DNA from: an uncultured Bacteroidota bacterium
Lineage (GTDB): Bacteria; Bacteroidota; Rhodothermia; Rhodothermales; UBA10348
DNA length: 6,310 nucleotides
Assembly (NCBI GenBank): GCA_937893205.1
Contig: CALBJU010000239.1
Span: 1 to 6,310 of the forward strand
Direction of reading: 5' to 3'
Positions 1 through 5,991 of the stretch are shown piece by piece; the stretch's first letter is position 1, and each line of letters opens with the position of its first letter. The position numbers were made by a program, and so were the translations under genes. The notes beneath the pieces were generated by a model. The model saw nothing but the letters and a program-made list of their open reading frames with translations. It had not been told where the DNA came from and ran no database searches.

Positions 1-252
1 TTCCTGAAGGTCGGGTTGTGTGTAGATCTCGGACTGCAATTTTCTGCACCATCCGCAGCTCGGCGACCAGATATCGATCAAGACGAGTTTACCCGATTCC
101 GCCGCCCTGTCGAGTGCGTCCGGGAAGGATGGCCATTCGAGTTGTGGTGCCAATTCCTTCGGAGCCTGCGCATTAGCAGAATTCGCGATCCCCACGAATG
201 CTACTGCCAGCAGAACGGCAAAGGAGATGCTTCGGAACGTGTTCTGACTCAT
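1..252 (-). CDS. Exported thioredoxin-fold protein, C-terminus missing (partial at window edge)
   Basis: The first 84 residues can be read from the ATG at 252 down to base 1, with no stop, so the gene continues past the left edge. Residues 1-28 look like a Sec signal peptide: a short polar N-terminus with one Arg, a hydrophobic core FAVLLAVAFVGIA, and a signal peptidase I type site ANA|QA after residue 28. After a short linker comes LVLIDIWSPSCGWCRKLQ (about 56-73). This is the beta strand and active-site turn of a thioredoxin fold, with a CGWC redox pair at Cys66 and Cys69. The pattern resembles the thioredoxin_7/DUF255-like exported proteins that reduce or isomerise disulfides in the periplasm. 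Its specific partner cannot be inferred. The start overlaps the stop of the upstream glycosyltransferase (ATGA), which supports this start and suggests translational coupling. Family is fairly certain; exact role is unknown. Confidence 0.85.
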   Translation of the reverse strand, partial: MSQNTFRSISFAVLLAVAFVGIANSANAQAPKELAPQLEWPSFPDALDRAAESGKLVLIDIWSPSCGWCRKLQSEIYTQPDLQE

Positions 253-1439
253 GAGACGGACGAGGAAGGAGAAAGGAGTCGGATGAATTCGTTCATCAGG
301 TGCTGAGATGCCGTTTCCCATCGAAATGTTTCAGATGCTTTCAACGCATTTCGACGCCATTTTGACAATCGTGGGCCCAGGAGCATATCGTTCAGCGCGT
401 TGCCGATCGCTTGCGGGCTCGACGCGTTTACGCAAAGCCCCACGTCATGGTCGTCCATCAGGCGGGAAACTTCCTGGAGGTCGGATCCCAGGACGGGAAG
501 TCCGGCAAGTAAGTAGTCGAATAACTTATTTGGTAGGGCGTATCGATGATTCAGGCACGTATCCTCCAGAAGAGTCACTCCGATGTCAGCCGATCGAATC
601 GTCGAATGAATGGCCGCCGGGCTAACCGGGTCCAGAAAGTGGACGCGGTCATCGAGATTCTGCTCTGAGGTAAGTCGCTGCAACTCAGTCTTGAGCGGAC
701 CATAACCCAAAAAGACGAGATGGGCCCGCTCGACAGTTTTCATGGCTCGAACCAGATTTTCACAGCCCCGAGCTTTTTTCATTTGACCCAGATGCAGAAT
801 CAGTCGCTCGCTGGAGCCTCCCAGTAACTCCCGAAGATTGGGTTCGGCGTCTGCTGTGTCGTCGCGGTAGGTGGCCGAAGCGAGGGGTGTATTTTGAACG
901 AGCGTGGGCCGGTCAATGGTGTACGTTTTCGAAAGAGAATCCGCGATGCTGTCACTTACCGTGAATACGGCAGATGCACTCCGAATATGCTTTCCCTCTA
1001 CCCGCTGCCACCACCACCGTGCCCAGGGGCGGCCTGTCGTCGCTGCGACATGGGGGTAGAGTTCTCGGGCATCGTACGTGAACGGGACCCTGAACCGATC
1101 GGACGCCCTTCGACAGGCCGCCAGCACATACAGGTCCGATGCGTGGAACAGCCTTGCCCGGCAGGCTCCGATAGCGTCTCGGAACGCGCGGTGGACACGC
1201 AGAAAATGCATAGGCCCAGATCCGGCCGACACTCTCACAATGGAGGCGTGGACGGTATCTGGCAGCGGTGCGGCTGGAGAGTCTCCTCCGAGATGAAATA
1301 CTCTGACGGTGAATCCGGAGCCGGCCAGCGAAGAAAGTTGTTTGAGGGCTCGCGAATTGCGATTCAGATCACCGGTCAGAGCAAAAGCGATATCTGGGTC
1401 GATCATGGACGAATTCGTAGTGAGATCAGTCGAACTCAT
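249..1439 (-). CDS. GT4-like family glycosyltransferase (GT-B fold)
   Basis: The predicted protein is a cytosolic GT-B glycosyltransferase that would transfer a sugar from an activated donor. The acceptor and donor are not evident. Residue numbers here count from the ATG at 1439 (396 aa). The N-terminal half begins IAFALTGDLNRNSR (about 17-30) and includes a His-rich FHASDLYVLAA segment and FTYDARELYPH, typical of the acceptor-side Rossmann domain. The C-terminal half has LILHLGQMKKARGCENLV (about 213-230), with basic residues where donor phosphates bind, then LVFLGYGP, and the family signature ALPNKLFDYLLAGLPVLGSD (about 301-320). That signature usually reads FEY; here it is FDY. The start is uncertain. 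The frame is open to a TTG at 1478, with ATG codons at 1439 and 1406, and none has a clear ribosome binding site. The recognisable domain begins just after the 1406 ATG, so that shorter form is also plausible. The stop overlaps the thioredoxin-like gene by 4 bases. No signal peptide or membrane segment is seen. Confidence 0.88.
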   Translation of the reverse strand: MSSTDLTTNSSMIDPDIAFALTGDLNRNSRALKQLSSLAGSGFTVRVFHLGGDSPAAPLPDTVHASIVRVSAGSGPMHFLRVHRAFRDAIGACRARLFHASDLYVLAACRRASDRFRVPFTYDARELYPHVAATTGRPWARWWWQRVEGKHIRSASAVFTVSDSIADSLSKTYTIDRPTLVQNTPLASATYRDDTADAEPNLRELLGGSSERLILHLGQMKKARGCENLVRAMKTVERAHLVFLGYGPLKTELQRLTSEQNLDDRVHFLDPVSPAAIHSTIRSADIGVTLLEDTCLNHRYALPNKLFDYLLAGLPVLGSDLQEVSRLMDDHDVGLCVNASSPQAIGNALNDMLLGPRLSKWRRNALKASETFRWETASQHLMNEFIRLLSPSSSVS

Positions 1440-1575
1440 TATGTGAAACGAATGATTCCATAATTCGGGTTGAGCCAAGGGGTCAAGCCGAATTCGTCTA
1501 TTAATCTGGGCTCAAAGTGCCGTTTTTGAGAACAAGAGGGCGGTTCGCTCGCCCGCTGAAACGTATCTTGGAAAC
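1440..1575. promoter_or_regulatory. Divergent intergenic region with clustered short inverted repeats
   Basis: This stretch separates the minus-strand glycosyltransferase from the plus-strand phosphatidyltransferase, so promoters for both directions are expected here. I could not identify convincing -35/-10 boxes or Bacteroidota -33/-7 boxes in either direction. What can be seen is TTGAGCC (1470-1476), its exact reverse complement GGCTCAA (1509-1515), and TTTGAG (1525-1530), which also pairs perfectly with CTCAAA (1511-1516) across an 8-base loop. A GC hairpin follows: GGGCG (1538-1542) with CGCCC (1550-1554), ending 21 bases before the phosphatidyltransferase ATG. These could be operator half-sites or leader structure. 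The regulatory role is inference from position only. If the glycosyltransferase starts at the TTG at 1478, the left part is coding. Confidence 0.35.
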
Positions 1576-2187
1576 ATGAGCGATAAATCTTCTAATTCTT
1601 GGTCTGACCTGGGACAGTTCTGGACGCTACCCAACGTCTTGAGCCTGGCCCGCCTGGTTATCATCATCCCAGTGTTCTGGTTGATTCTGATCGATGGACC
1701 ACTGTTGTGGGTCTTAATCCTGGTCGTCTTGGCAATGGCCACTGACTACTTCGACGGTCGCCTGGCAAGATGGTCAGATACGGAGTCGGATTGGGGAAAG
1801 GTGTTGGATCCCATGGCCGACAAGATCGGAGGGGGACTCGTTGTCGCCGGCCTTGCGTTCAGTGGAAGCCTCCCCCTCTGGTTCCTGTGTTTTCTGGCCG
1901 CCAGAGATCTGATCATCATGGCGGGAGGTGCGATTTTGCGGGCCAAGACCGGTCGGATCGTAATGAGTATCTGGTCTGGAAAGGTGGCGGCGACCGGTGT
2001 GGCCATCACCTCGCTCGCTGCGCTTCTAAAGGCGGACTCACCCGTGCTCAGCTTTTGTATCTGGACAACGGTCGTGCTGCTCAGCTATTCCTCGATCAAG
2101 TACTACATTCGGTTTTTTGTCTATCTAAAAGAAGGTCCGATTTCCAAGGATCCAGAGGGGCAGGAAGTGAGTTCGGCTCCGGCCTGA
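1576..2187 (+). CDS. CDP-alcohol phosphatidyltransferase family membrane protein (PgsA-like)
   Basis: Enzymes of this family move a phosphatidyl group from a CDP-activated lipid to an alcohol, releasing CMP; the usual bacterial member of this size makes phosphatidylglycerol phosphate. The 203-residue protein contains the full family motif D-x2-DG-x2-AR-x8-G-x3-D-x3-D: Asp57, Asp60, Gly61, Ala64, Arg65, Gly74, Asp78 and Asp82, the metal- and CDP-binding residues. Hydrophobic segments at about 22-56, 85-121 and 137-182 fit an integral inner-membrane protein of about six helices, with a polar C-terminal tail. TLPNVLSLARL just before the first helix is the usual PgsA-like N-terminal sequence. A SGKVAATG segment follows later where PgsA proteins have a Lys-rich K-x-K-T turn. 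Glycerol-3-phosphate is the likeliest acceptor, but the sequence does not exclude inositol phosphate or another alcohol. The ATG at 1576 is the first in frame, with a weak GGA 4 bases upstream. ftsY follows 38 bases after the stop. Confidence 0.93.
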   Translation: MSDKSSNSWSDLGQFWTLPNVLSLARLVIIIPVFWLILIDGPLLWVLILVVLAMATDYFDGRLARWSDTESDWGKVLDPMADKIGGGLVVAGLAFSGSLPLWFLCFLAARDLIIMAGGAILRAKTGRIVMSIWSGKVAATGVAITSLAALLKADSPVLSFCIWTTVVLLSYSSIKYYIRFFVYLKEGPISKDPEGQEVSSAPA

Positions 2188-2225
2188 GCCAAAAAACTTA
2201 TCCAGCCTACATTATCCGCTCATCT

Positions 2226-3179
2226 ATGGGTCTGTTCGACAGGAAAAAAAAGCAGCAAGAGTCTCTCGAATCTGGACTCGAGAAGACGCGGTCGTCGTTC
2301 TTTGGAAAACTGAACAAGCTGGTTCGAGGACGGGATCGTGTAGACGAGGCATTTCTGGATGAGCTCGAAGGTGTACTCGTTACCAGTGATGTTGGCGTAA
2401 AAACCACCATTGATATCATTCATCGTATCGAAAGTCGTGTGGCGAAAGACAAGTTCGTCTCGTCCGATGACCTGAATGATCTCATAAAGAGTGAAATAAG
2501 TCAGCTCCTTCTTTCGGGGACCAACCAACATCCGATTGACTTCGAAGCTCCGCTGGCAGCGTCTCCGCATGTCATTATGGTGGTGGGAGTGAACGGCGTT
2601 GGCAAAACGACGACCATTGGCAAGATGGCTGCCCGGTACAAGGAAGCCGGCAAATCAGTTTTACTCGGAGCGGGTGACACCTTTCGGGCCGCAGCCACGG
2701 AGCAGTTGGAAATCTGGGCAGACCGAGCAGGAGTACCCATCATTAAACAGGGCCTCGGTGCGGACCCGGCCGCGGTGGCTTTTGACACACTGGCCGCTGC
2801 CAAAAGCAGAAACTCAGAGGTCGTTCTGATCGACACTGCCGGTCGACTCCACACGAAAGGTGGATTGATGGACGAGCTGGCAAAGGTGAAACGTGTGATG
2901 GACAAGCAAATTCCGGGCGCTCCGCACGAGGTGTTACTCGTTCTCGATGCATCCACAGGTCAGAACGCAATTCGGCAAGCTGAAGAGTTCAGCAAGGTTG
3001 TCGATGTCACAGGATTGATTCTTACGAAACTGGACGGGACTGCTAAGGGGGGTATTGTGATTGGCATTTCAAATGAGTTCCAAATACCTGTAAAATACAT
3101 CGGTGTTGGAGAGGGGATCGATGACCTGCAGTTATTTGATCGTTTGCGATTTGTGGACGCGCTTTTTAATGCAGGATAG
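2226..3179 (+). CDS. ftsY: Signal recognition particle receptor GTPase FtsY
   Basis: FtsY docks ribosome-SRP complexes at the inner membrane, and the paired FtsY and Ffh GTPases hand nascent membrane proteins to SecYEG. The 317-residue protein has a short basic N-terminus (MGLFDRKKK) and lacks the long acidic A domain of the E. coli protein, so it is the short form found in many phyla. The helical N domain spans about residues 10-100. The G domain holds GVNGVGKTT (G1 P-loop, 121-129), DTFRAAA (G2, 151-157), DTAGR (G3, 203-207), TKLD (G4, 267-270) and GVGEGIDDL (293-301), the closing loop characteristic of FtsY as opposed to Ffh. There is no C-terminal methionine-rich M domain, which also excludes Ffh. 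The reading frame stays open 152 codons upstream inside the phosphatidyltransferase gene, but FtsY similarity starts at this ATG. It probably shares a transcript with the gene before it. Confidence 0.97.
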   Translation: MGLFDRKKKQQESLESGLEKTRSSFFGKLNKLVRGRDRVDEAFLDELEGVLVTSDVGVKTTIDIIHRIESRVAKDKFVSSDDLNDLIKSEISQLLLSGTNQHPIDFEAPLAASPHVIMVVGVNGVGKTTTIGKMAARYKEAGKSVLLGAGDTFRAAATEQLEIWADRAGVPIIKQGLGADPAAVAFDTLAAAKSRNSEVVLIDTAGRLHTKGGLMDELAKVKRVMDKQIPGAPHEVLLVLDASTGQNAIRQAEEFSKVVDVTGLILTKLDGTAKGGIVIGISNEFQIPVKYIGVGEGIDDLQLFDRLRFVDALFNAG

Positions 3180-3205
3180 GCCGAACAATCCCACCCCGTT
3201 CGGTT
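3179..3205 (+). terminator. Weak hairpin just after ftsY, possible terminator
   Basis: CCGAAC (3181-3186) pairs perfectly with GTTCGG (3198-3203) across an 11-base loop, and two G-T wobbles can extend the stem at 3179-3180 with 3204-3205. It begins at the last base of the ftsY stop codon. There is no T run after it, so an intrinsic terminator is doubtful. It may be a 3' end stabilising structure or chance. Confidence 0.25.
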
Positions 3206-3490
3206 CGAAGTCTGTCCCAAACCATTCATCCTGAAATATTGACGGTCTGTTGTGTCACAATGGACTGCTACCGTCCTAAGACCGATATTTCGTATTGTGA
3301 AGGGTTCTTCGTTGGGACCCGCGCGTATTGACTTGGAAGGACGTGGCAATTCTCCTCTTTTTGAGGATGAGTTTGCTCCTCGATATCAAGTCGATGATGT
3401 TACATAGATGATGGTGCGTATATCATCCTAAAGAGACTTATAGAATTGAGCTGAATGACAGACTGTTACAAAAATTGTTGCGGTTCTCTT
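3206..3490 (+). promoter_or_regulatory. Gene-free leader region upstream of the GWxTD gene, with competing stem pairings
   Basis: No protein-coding or tRNA gene is apparent in this stretch. It contains several complementary segments that cannot all pair at once. CGGTCT (3243-3248) pairs with AGACCG (3279-3284), and outside a 3-base bulge AAATAT (3234-3239) pairs with ATATTT (3285-3290). The same bases, GACGGT (3241-3246), also pair with ACCGTC (3270-3275). In the loop, TTGTGTCACAA (3250-3260) is a palindrome, and its TCACAAT part (3255-3261) is complementary to ATTGTGA (3294-3300). Further on, GAGGA (3363-3367) can pair with TCCTC on either side (3353-3357 or 3377-3381), and GATGAT (3407-3412) with ATCATC (3422-3427). 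This could be an operator plus structured leader. No known riboswitch class is recognised, and the regulatory role is inferred. Confidence 0.35.
3441..3448 (+). promoter_or_regulatory. Candidate Bacteroidota-type -7 box for the GWxTD gene
   Basis: TAGAATTG differs at one position from the Bacteroidota -7 consensus TAnnTTTG. Transcription would then start near 3455, which would leave the ATG at 3491 as the usable start. A matching -33 TTG element is not found at the expected distance, so this is only a weak candidate. Confidence 0.18.
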
Positions 3491-4885
3491 ATGACACGAA
3501 GACTTGAAAAGAACCAGGTCTCACCGGAAGGTGTCAGAAGCAGGGCAGGAAAAAGCATAGGGCTCGTTGCACAGACGCTATCGGTTCTTTCCCTTCTCTT
3601 TTTGACTTTTGTCCCTTTTGCTCAGGCTCAGTTCGTTTCCCAGGATTTCGAGGTTGATGTCGTTGCGGTCCAGAATGAGGATGGTGAAAGCGGAACGAGG
3701 ATAGATGTTTACACTCGTGTACCCGTCGTCCGAATGAGCTTCATAAATACGCCGGACGGCTTTACGGCGGGATACCAGATCAAACTCGACGCTGTCGAGT
3801 GGTCCGACAATGATCGGCTCAGGAATCTGGTCGAGTCCAAAATTTGGGAAGCCAATCTTGTCGTCGATTCGTACGCCGAGACGCAACTTGACAACCGATT
3901 CGACTTCACGACGCAATCCATCTCACTCGAGCCGGGGCGGTATCTGTTTGAATTTGAACTGTCTGACCGAAATTCAAATCAATCCTACCTGAGAAGCATT
4001 CCGGTTATGGTTCGAGCACTCGACGGCGACATCGCCATCTCGGACATTACCCTACTCGATTCGTATGACGAATCTGATTTTACCATCGTGCCCAGAGTCA
4101 GCTCGCGCGTAGGTAGCGATGAAGGAGGATTTCAGGTTTTCTACGAAGTGTATTCCGCCGGAGATCTGGATGTGACCATAACCCAGGAAATCCGTCGTAC
4201 CCGAGAGGATGGTACGGCAACGATTGATCCCCAGGATGTTTCTGATGGAGAAGTTGTTGAGACCGACCTGGTGTTTACGAAGGAAGAAATGGCTTCACTG
4301 ACCTCCGCGAAGAGTCAGTACATCGTCACTGTTCCGATGGAAGACTTTCGCGTCGGTACCTACTCGATCAGAGTGACCATTTCCGGACTGACGGGAGATA
4401 TTCTCGATACGGTCGAGCGCCGTTTTGTCGTCCAGTGGAACGGACTTAATGCTCATATTCAGGACATCGATGACGCCATCGCCCAGCTGGAGTACACGGC
4501 GGAGCGGCGTGAACTAAGTTTCATTATGGATGCGCCGAATCAAGTAGAACGGCTCCAGAGATTTCAAAATTTCTGGACCAAACGTGATCCCACGCCGGGT
4601 ACGAAGCGCAACGAGCGCATGGAAGAATATTACTATCGCATTGCAGCTGCCAATCAGAATTATGGTGCGGTAAGAGACGGATGGAAGACAGATCGAGGAT
4701 ATGTACTGGTTCATTTTGGAGAACCAGACCACGTTCGTAAGAAGCCCCACAGCTTTGATTACGAGCCCTACGAGATCTGGGAATACCAACGCATTGGGCG
4801 CCAGTTCATCTTCATCGACAAGACCGGCTTCGGAGACTTTCAACTGCTGGTTCCTGTCTGGGACGAACGGACCAGGTTGTACTAG
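3491..4885 (+). CDS. Exported GWxTD domain-containing protein
   Basis: This is a 464-residue protein (numbered from the ATG at 3491) of a family named for its C-terminal Gly-Trp-x-Thr-Asp motif; no biochemical function is established for the family. A basic N-terminus is followed by a hydrophobic stretch at about 23-46 ending FAQA|QF, a signal peptidase I type site, so the protein is probably exported. There is no lipobox cysteine. The mature part begins with beta-rich sequence (about 50-320), which reads like Ig-like or adhesion-type sandwich domains. A charged helical segment follows (about 325-390), then GWKTD at 397-401 and the conserved tail RGYVLVHFGEPDHV, EIWEYQ and DKTGFGDFQLLVP. The frame is open to an ATG at 3455. 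That would add 12 residues (MTDCYKNCCGSL) with three cysteines before the signal peptide, so I prefer 3491 but cannot exclude 3455. A strong terminator directly follows, and with the long leader this suggests a single-gene unit. Confidence 0.9.
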   Translation: MTRRLEKNQVSPEGVRSRAGKSIGLVAQTLSVLSLLFLTFVPFAQAQFVSQDFEVDVVAVQNEDGESGTRIDVYTRVPVVRMSFINTPDGFTAGYQIKLDAVEWSDNDRLRNLVESKIWEANLVVDSYAETQLDNRFDFTTQSISLEPGRYLFEFELSDRNSNQSYLRSIPVMVRALDGDIAISDITLLDSYDESDFTIVPRVSSRVGSDEGGFQVFYEVYSAGDLDVTITQEIRRTREDGTATIDPQDVSDGEVVETDLVFTKEEMASLTSAKSQYIVTVPMEDFRVGTYSIRVTISGLTGDILDTVERRFVVQWNGLNAHIQDIDDAIAQLEYTAERRELSFIMDAPNQVERLQRFQNFWTKRDPTPGTKRNERMEEYYYRIAAANQNYGAVRDGWKTDRGYVLVHFGEPDHVRKKPHSFDYEPYEIWEYQRIGRQFIFIDKTGFGDFQLLVPVWDERTRLY

Positions 4886-4910
4886 GCGCCATTGAGGCGT
4901 CAGACCTTTC

Positions 4911-4946
4911 GCGCCCCCATAATTTGATTATGGGGGCGTTTTTTTT
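4911..4946 (+). terminator. Strong Rho-independent terminator
   Basis: A perfect 12-bp stem pairs 4912-4923 with 4927-4938 (seven G-C pairs at the base: CGCCCCC with GGGGGCG). The loop is TTG, and eight T residues follow directly (4939-4946). It lies 26 bases after the GWxTD stop codon and should end that transcript, separating it from fmt. The A run needed for efficient bidirectional action is lacking on the left side, so it should act mainly on the plus strand. Confidence 0.93.
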
Positions 4947-4970
4947 GTCTAAAACGACATACTCGGTGGT

Positions 4971-5000
4971 TTTGAAGGGACTCTATTTGTATCGTATCGC
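4971..5000 (+). promoter_or_regulatory. Possible weak promoter for fmt
   Basis: Because a strong terminator lies upstream, fmt needs its own promoter between about 4947 and 5027. The best sigma-70-like pairing seen is TTGAAG (4972-4977), 17 bases, TATCGC (4995-5000), which matches consensus poorly. TCTATTTG (4982-4989) is one base off a Bacteroidota -7 box, but no -33 element is properly spaced. Position is the main argument. Confidence 0.2.
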
Positions 5001-5027
5001 CTCTCTGCCTCAAGTCACTTCGATCTC

Positions 5028-5990
5028 ATGACCGAAACTCCCTCCGACAATGACGCCGCCACCCCGCGGATCGTGTTCATGGGAACGCCAGATTTTGCTG
5101 CACCTTCCTTGAGGGCGTTGGTAGAGGGCGGTCTCAAGCCGATTGCCGTAGTAACGGGTTCGGATAAAAAAAGGGGGCGCGGTCAGGTACTCTCATCGAC
5201 TCCGATCAAACTCCTGGCCCAGGAGCTTGGCATTGACCTGATCTTGCAACCCGAAAGCGTCAACGACCCTCATTTTGCGTCAGAAATTCAATCACTTCAG
5301 GCCGATGTGATTGTTGTTGTAGCTTTCAGAATATTGCCCGAAGCGGTGTTTAGCGCCTCTTCGCTTGGGACCTTCAACTTGCACGGATCGCTCTTACCGA
5401 AATACCGGGGGGCCGCGCCGATCAATCGGGCAGTGATGGCAGGAGAGGTTGAGACTGGTGTGACAACATTTCTGCTGCAGCGAAAAGTCGACACGGGAAA
5501 CGTAATCATGCAGCACTCAATGCCCATATCTCCCGATGAAACAGCCGGGGATGTTCACGATCGCATGATGATATTGGGGGCAGAAGTTGTGTTGGAGACC
5601 ACGCGTCGCATACTCGATGACAGGATTGAGCCACTCCCTCAAGATGATTCTTTAGCCACACCTGCCCCAAAAATATTCAAGGACGATTGTGCGATTCGTT
5701 GGTCGGAAGATTCCGGCAGCGTCCACAACCACGTGAGAGGCTTGTCTCCCTTCCCAGGTGCCTACACCAATCTGGGAGGGAAACAACTGAAGATCTTCAG
5801 AACTCGACAGATCGAAGGATCCGGTAGTCCCGGTCAAATTCTGCAATCCGAAGGAATGCTTATCGCGGCCTGCGGAACGGGAGCGGTGGAGGTGCTGGAA
5901 ATTCAGCTCGCTGGAAAAAAACGAATGTCATCTGCCGACTTTCTGCGGGGCTCCTCCCTGGAGTCTGGCCTTCAATTTTCGGCTGATTGA
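5028..5990 (+). CDS. fmt: Methionyl-tRNA formyltransferase
   Basis: Fmt transfers a formyl group from 10-formyltetrahydrofolate to the amino group of Met on initiator tRNA, in the cytosol. The 320-residue length is normal for the family. RIVFMGTPDFAAPSL (14-28) is the start of the Rossmann-like N-terminal domain. FNLHGSLLPKYRGAAPI (116-132) carries the catalytic Asn117 and His119, and VDTGNVI (154-160) carries Asp155, completing the Asn-His-Asp set of the formyltransferase fold. A linker around 205-218 leads to the C-terminal OB-like tRNA-binding domain, with VRGLSPFPGAYT (236-247). The VVVAFRILPEAV segment (97-108) resembles Bacteroidota Fmt enzymes more than the AYGxILP form. The ATG at 5028 lies 13 codons before the conserved strand and has no visible ribosome binding site. 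One base separates its stop from the next gene. Housekeeping role; assignment is secure. Confidence 0.97.
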   Translation: MTETPSDNDAATPRIVFMGTPDFAAPSLRALVEGGLKPIAVVTGSDKKRGRGQVLSSTPIKLLAQELGIDLILQPESVNDPHFASEIQSLQADVIVVVAFRILPEAVFSASSLGTFNLHGSLLPKYRGAAPINRAVMAGEVETGVTTFLLQRKVDTGNVIMQHSMPISPDETAGDVHDRMMILGAEVVLETTRRILDDRIEPLPQDDSLATPAPKIFKDDCAIRWSEDSGSVHNHVRGLSPFPGAYTNLGGKQLKIFRTRQIEGSGSPGQILQSEGMLIAACGTGAVEVLEIQLAGKKRMSSADFLRGSSLESGLQFSAD

Positions 5991-5991
5991 A

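Noticed and set aside
894..1463. 189-codon plus-strand frame opposite the glycosyltransferase
   Set aside because: It lies entirely antisense to a well-supported gene, and its translation is rich in Arg, Cys and Pro with no recognisable domain.
1770..2225. In-frame upstream extension of ftsY by 152 codons
   Set aside because: The extension lies wholly within the phosphatidyltransferase gene for most of its length, in another frame, and its Arg/Gly-rich translation does not resemble any FtsY N-terminal domain. The normal FtsY start sequence begins at 2226.
2501..2956. 151-codon minus-strand frame opposite ftsY
   Set aside because: Antisense to the conserved G domain of FtsY; the low-complexity Ser/Thr/Ala composition is what the reverse strand of such a gene gives.
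3198..3214. GGTTCGAAG resembling a tRNA T-loop
   Set aside because: The flanking bases do not form the 5-bp T stem, and no acceptor, D or anticodon stem can be placed upstream in the available space.
3250..3260. TTGTGTCACAA as a CRP/FNR or Rex operator
   Set aside because: The half-sites resemble those operators, but the spacer is a single base, while CRP/FNR and Rex sites need several bases between half-sites. It is reported only as an unassigned palindrome.
3328..3356. TTGACT as a sigma-70 -35 box for the GWxTD gene
   Set aside because: At 17 bases downstream the sequence is TCTCCT, which is not a -10 element, and nearby spacings are no better.
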